From Natronococcus amylolyticus DSM 10524 (GTDB lineage: Archaea; Halobacteriota; Halobacteria; Halobacteriales; Natrialbaceae): 64,000 bases of DNA. A model generated the notes under the pieces. The model searched no databases. It saw nothing but the letters and a program-made list of their open reading frames with translations, and had not been told where the DNA came from. The stretch lies in NCBI RefSeq assembly GCF_000337675.1, contig NZ_AOIB01000021.1, positions 225,136-289,135 on the forward strand, written 5' to 3'. Of the stretch, positions 61,709 to 64,000 are shown in pieces (the first letter of the stretch is position 1; each line of letters opens with the position of its first letter). A program made the translations under genes and the position numbers.

Positions 61709-63394
61709 CTACTCGGCGTCGTCGACCGACTCGGTCCCGTGAGCCCCGGCATCGACGTCGACCGAGGACGCCTTCGGCTCGACGCCCTTGCGTTTTGCGT
61801 CGAGCTCCGAGAGTCCGTAGACGAGTCCGACGAGGACGACGAGTCCGATCGGCAGGAAGATCGCGGGCGAGAGCCCGAGGTAGCCGTACAGCAGGTAACA
61901 GAGGACCACGACGCTCATGACGGTCACAGCGTAGTAGAGCTGCGTTCGGACGTGGTCGATCAGGTCCGCCCCGGTGAACGTCGAGGACAGCACCGAGGTA
62001 TCCGAGATCGGCGAGGTGTGGTCGCCGAAGATCGCCCCGGAGAAGACGGCGCCGACGACGACGGGCATGAGGTCGAACGAACCGGTCAGCTCGTAGACGA
62101 CCTGGATCGCGATCGGCGTGACGATCCCCATCGTTGCCCACGACGACCCCATGGTGAACGCGACGAACGCCGCGACGAACAGGACGACGACCGGCAGCAG
62201 CTCGAGCGGGATCGCCTCGCCGACGTAGCCGGCGACGAAGTCGCCCGTTCCGAGGGCGTCCGCGACGTCGCTGATCGACCACGCGAGGACGAGGATCGTC
62301 ACGGCGGTCACCATGAGTCGGAACCCGTCGAGGACGGTGTCGACGCCGTCGCCGAGATCGAAGAGGTCGTAGACGACGCCGATCGCGATCGCGGCCGCCA
62401 CCATGGCGAACGAGCCCCAGACCAGCGCGCCGGCGAAGTCGCCGGCGCCGACGATATCGACGAGCACCTGGAGGAGCCCCGTCTCGTCGGCGGCCGCGCC
62501 GATCGTCGTCGGCGCACCCTCCTCGGCCTGCTCCCCGGTCCAGGCCTCGTACCCGGTCCAGAACGCGCCCGCAAGAGTCACCGCGACGAGGACGACGACG
62601 GGCGCGAAGAACGTCCGCAGCATCGGGCGGTCATCGATCGGCTTTCCGAGATCCTTCTCGACCTCCTGGAGCGGGGTGGCGTCCTCGCGGCTGACGAGCC
62701 CCTGCTTCCACGAGCGGTGTTCGGCGTCGAGCATCTCGCCGAAGTCCCGTCGCGTGTAGACGATGATGCCCACCATCGCGATCGCCAGCAGCGCGTAGGT
62801 GTTGTACGGAATCGACCAGACGAACGTCTCGAACGCCGTCGGCGCCTCGCCGTCGACGCCGAGGTCCTCGTAGGCGCCCGCGATCAGCGAGAGCTGGAAG
62901 GCGACCCAGCTCGAGAGCCCGATCGTCGCGACGGGCGCGGCCGTCGAGTCGACGATGTAGGAGAGCTTCTCGCGGGAGATCCGGAACTGGTCGGAGATCT
63001 CGCGCATCGTGCTGCCGACGATCGCCGTGTTGGCGTAGTCGTCGAAGAACATGAGCAGCCCCAGAATCCAGGTCGTGAGCCCGACCGTGCGCTGGCTCTC
63101 GAGTCGTTCGGTCGCCCAGTTGCGGACGGCGGTCGCACCGCCGAGTCGCCAGATCAGTGCGACGCCCGAGCCGAGTAGGATGGTGAACAACAGGATCTGG
63201 ACGTGGAACCCCTCGTCGGCGATGATCGCGCCGACGATCCAGTCGAACGTCTGTCCGATGCCGAGACTCTCGGTGTAGATGATCGCACCCGACCAGACGC
63301 CGAGGAACAGCGAGAGCATCGGCCGCCGCGTGACGACCGCGAGCACGATCGCGAGCAGCGGCGGTAACAACGATAACGCTCCGAACTCAGACAT
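61709..63394 (-). CDS. nhaC: NhaC-family Na+/H+ antiporter
   Basis: 561 residues with about 12-13 membrane helices. LGLLMFFDDYANTAIVGSTM, then DSTAAPVATIGLSSWVAFQL and AFTMGSSWATMGIVTPIAIQ follow the NhaC family pattern; FGDHTSPISDTSVLSSTFTG is a typical late helix. It exports Na+ against H+, expected for haloarchaea. The 100-residue cytoplasmic loop after LDAEHRSWKQ is longer than usual. Confidence 0.9.
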   Translation of the reverse strand: MSEFGALSLLPPLLAIVLAVVTRRPMLSLFLGVWSGAIIYTESLGIGQTFDWIVGAIIADEGFHVQILLFTILLGSGVALIWRLGGATAVRNWATERLESQRTVGLTTWILGLLMFFDDYANTAIVGSTMREISDQFRISREKLSYIVDSTAAPVATIGLSSWVAFQLSLIAGAYEDLGVDGEAPTAFETFVWSIPYNTYALLAIAMVGIIVYTRRDFGEMLDAEHRSWKQGLVSREDATPLQEVEKDLGKPIDDRPMLRTFFAPVVVLVAVTLAGAFWTGYEAWTGEQAEEGAPTTIGAAADETGLLQVLVDIVGAGDFAGALVWGSFAMVAAAIAIGVVYDLFDLGDGVDTVLDGFRLMVTAVTILVLAWSISDVADALGTGDFVAGYVGEAIPLELLPVVVLFVAAFVAFTMGSSWATMGIVTPIAIQVVYELTGSFDLMPVVVGAVFSGAIFGDHTSPISDTSVLSSTFTGADLIDHVRTQLYYAVTVMSVVVLCYLLYGYLGLSPAIFLPIGLVVLVGLVYGLSELDAKRKGVEPKASSVDVDAGAHGTESVDDAE

Positions 63395-63457
63395 GATCGG
63401 ACGTACATCGCTGAAGCTGATAATTCTGTTCCATCGAAATCGACAGCTGCCGAGCCA

Positions 63458-64000
63458 CTACCGCCGCAGAATGAGCTTCAGTACGTCCTCGTCCTCGAGA
63501 ACGTGATCCGTCCCGACCTGTTGTTCGTCGTGGGTCGCGCTGGGGCCGCTGACGCGGGCGAAGCGGAATCGCTCCTCCATCTCGCCGCCGAGTTTCTCGA
63601 TGGCCTCGCCAACGGTCGATCCTCCCTCGATCACGAGGGGTTCCTCCCAGTCGACACCCCGTCCCGGTTTGTCCATGTAGACCCGGATCAGCCCGAGGTT
63701 CTCCCAGATTCGGTCCTTGAGCGCGTCGAGACCGCGTTCGGCCTCCGCGCTGATGAACGTCACTTCCTCCTCGGGGTCGAGCCCGCGCTCGCGCAGTTGC
63801 TCGTCGACCTGCTCCTTGTAGTCGGGCTCGATCAGATCGACCTTGTTGACGCAGGTGATCGACGGGATGTACTCGCGGTTCTCCATCAGCCCGTCGATCA
63901 GCCGATCGATGGTGACGTTCTCCTGAAGGTTCAGGTCGGCGTTGACGTAGCCCTGGTCGCGGAGCACGTCCGAGATCGTCTCCTCGTCTAAATCCTGGTC
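63458..64000 (-). CDS. drg: Drg-family GTP-binding protein, C-terminal part (5' end outside window)
   Basis: 180 codons visible and the frame continues past the window end (DQDLDEETISDVLRDQGYVN before the first internal Met). The GTPase G4 motif ITCVNKVDLI and G5 FISAEAERGL are present. The C terminus is a TGS domain with LIRVYMDKPGRGVDWEEPLV, FARVSGPSATHDEQQVGTD and HVLEDEDVLKLILRR. Drg proteins bind ribosomes or RNA in archaea and eukaryotes. N-terminal P-loop is not seen. Confidence 0.94.
   Translation of the reverse strand, partial: DQDLDEETISDVLRDQGYVNADLNLQENVTIDRLIDGLMENREYIPSITCVNKVDLIEPDYKEQVDEQLRERGLDPEEEVTFISAEAERGLDALKDRIWENLGLIRVYMDKPGRGVDWEEPLVIEGGSTVGEAIEKLGGEMEERFRFARVSGPSATHDEQQVGTDHVLEDEDVLKLILRR

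Noticed and set aside
60827-63178. 783-codon open frame on the plus strand
   Set aside because: It is the antisense shadow of the VOC and NhaC genes; its composition is Arg/Asp-rich low-complexity.

Overview
The window is high-GC chromosomal DNA from a halophilic archaeon (class Halobacteria). The evidence is very acidic proteins, archaeal information-processing genes (S8e, TFB, Drg-type GTPase), Tat-lipoproteins, TATA boxes 25-30 nt upstream of start codons (leaderless transcripts), a PGF-CTERM S-layer glycoprotein, DacZ, haloarchaeal DUF/UPF families and a class III polyhydroxyalkanoate (PHA) locus with an AbrB-type PhaR. The gene set would fit a Natrialbales-like genus, but I cannot fix the taxon from this sequence. 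No rRNA, CRISPR array, transposase or integrase was found.

Layout. 1-4.4 kb: the end of PEP carboxylase, a MoxR ATPase, tRNA-Ser(CGA) followed by displaced copies of its own 3' end, and a two-gene winged-helix/PemK module. 4.4-11 kb: an orphan Tat Fe-S subunit, 2-isopropylmalate/citramalate synthase, hypoxanthine phosphoribosyltransferase, small conserved haloarchaeal proteins and a bactofilin-like protein. 11-15.6 kb: an etfB-etfA-fixC operon (FixABCX type) with FixX fused to FixC. 15.6-22.5 kb: the phosphate locus, pstS-pstC-pstA and pstB-phoU on the minus strand and a divergent AbrB-PhoU regulator. The pstS and pstB promoters share a 37-bp element. 22.5-28 kb: S8e, a PQQ beta-propeller lipoprotein, MaeB-type malic enzyme, CoaD and a single-cyclin TFB-like protein. 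28-31.9 kb: tRNA-Leu(UAG) with the same kind of displaced tail, dacZ-mscS and an amino-acid permease. 31.9-40.6 kb: nucleoside uptake and salvage (uridine phosphorylase, cytidine deaminase, BmpA-type ABC transporter, phosphohexomutase). 40.8-45.4 kb: the PHA locus (MaoC hydratase, PhaR, PhaP, PhaE, PhaC, PhaB). 45.5-55.6 kb: MoaC, NAD(P)HX repair, a phage-type protein, acylphosphatase, OGG1-type glycosylase, TFB, and a glutaredoxin-thioredoxin reductase fusion. 56-58.9 kb: the S-layer glycoprotein. 58.9-64 kb: a PAP2/OB-fold/YdjM membrane operon, a double-VOC protein, an NhaC antiporter and the end of a Drg GTPase.

How it works together. Carbon storage (PHA), anaplerosis (PEP carboxylase, malic enzyme), electron bifurcation (Etf/Fix), phosphate capture and nucleoside salvage are each kept as compact operons, mostly with 1-8 nt overlaps. 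Operon starts generally carry a TATA box 25-30 nt upstream. The least explained material is non-coding: T-arm-derived inverted repeats behind both class II tRNA genes, the helically phased triplet in the two pst promoters, and a palindrome just upstream of the phaR TATA box.
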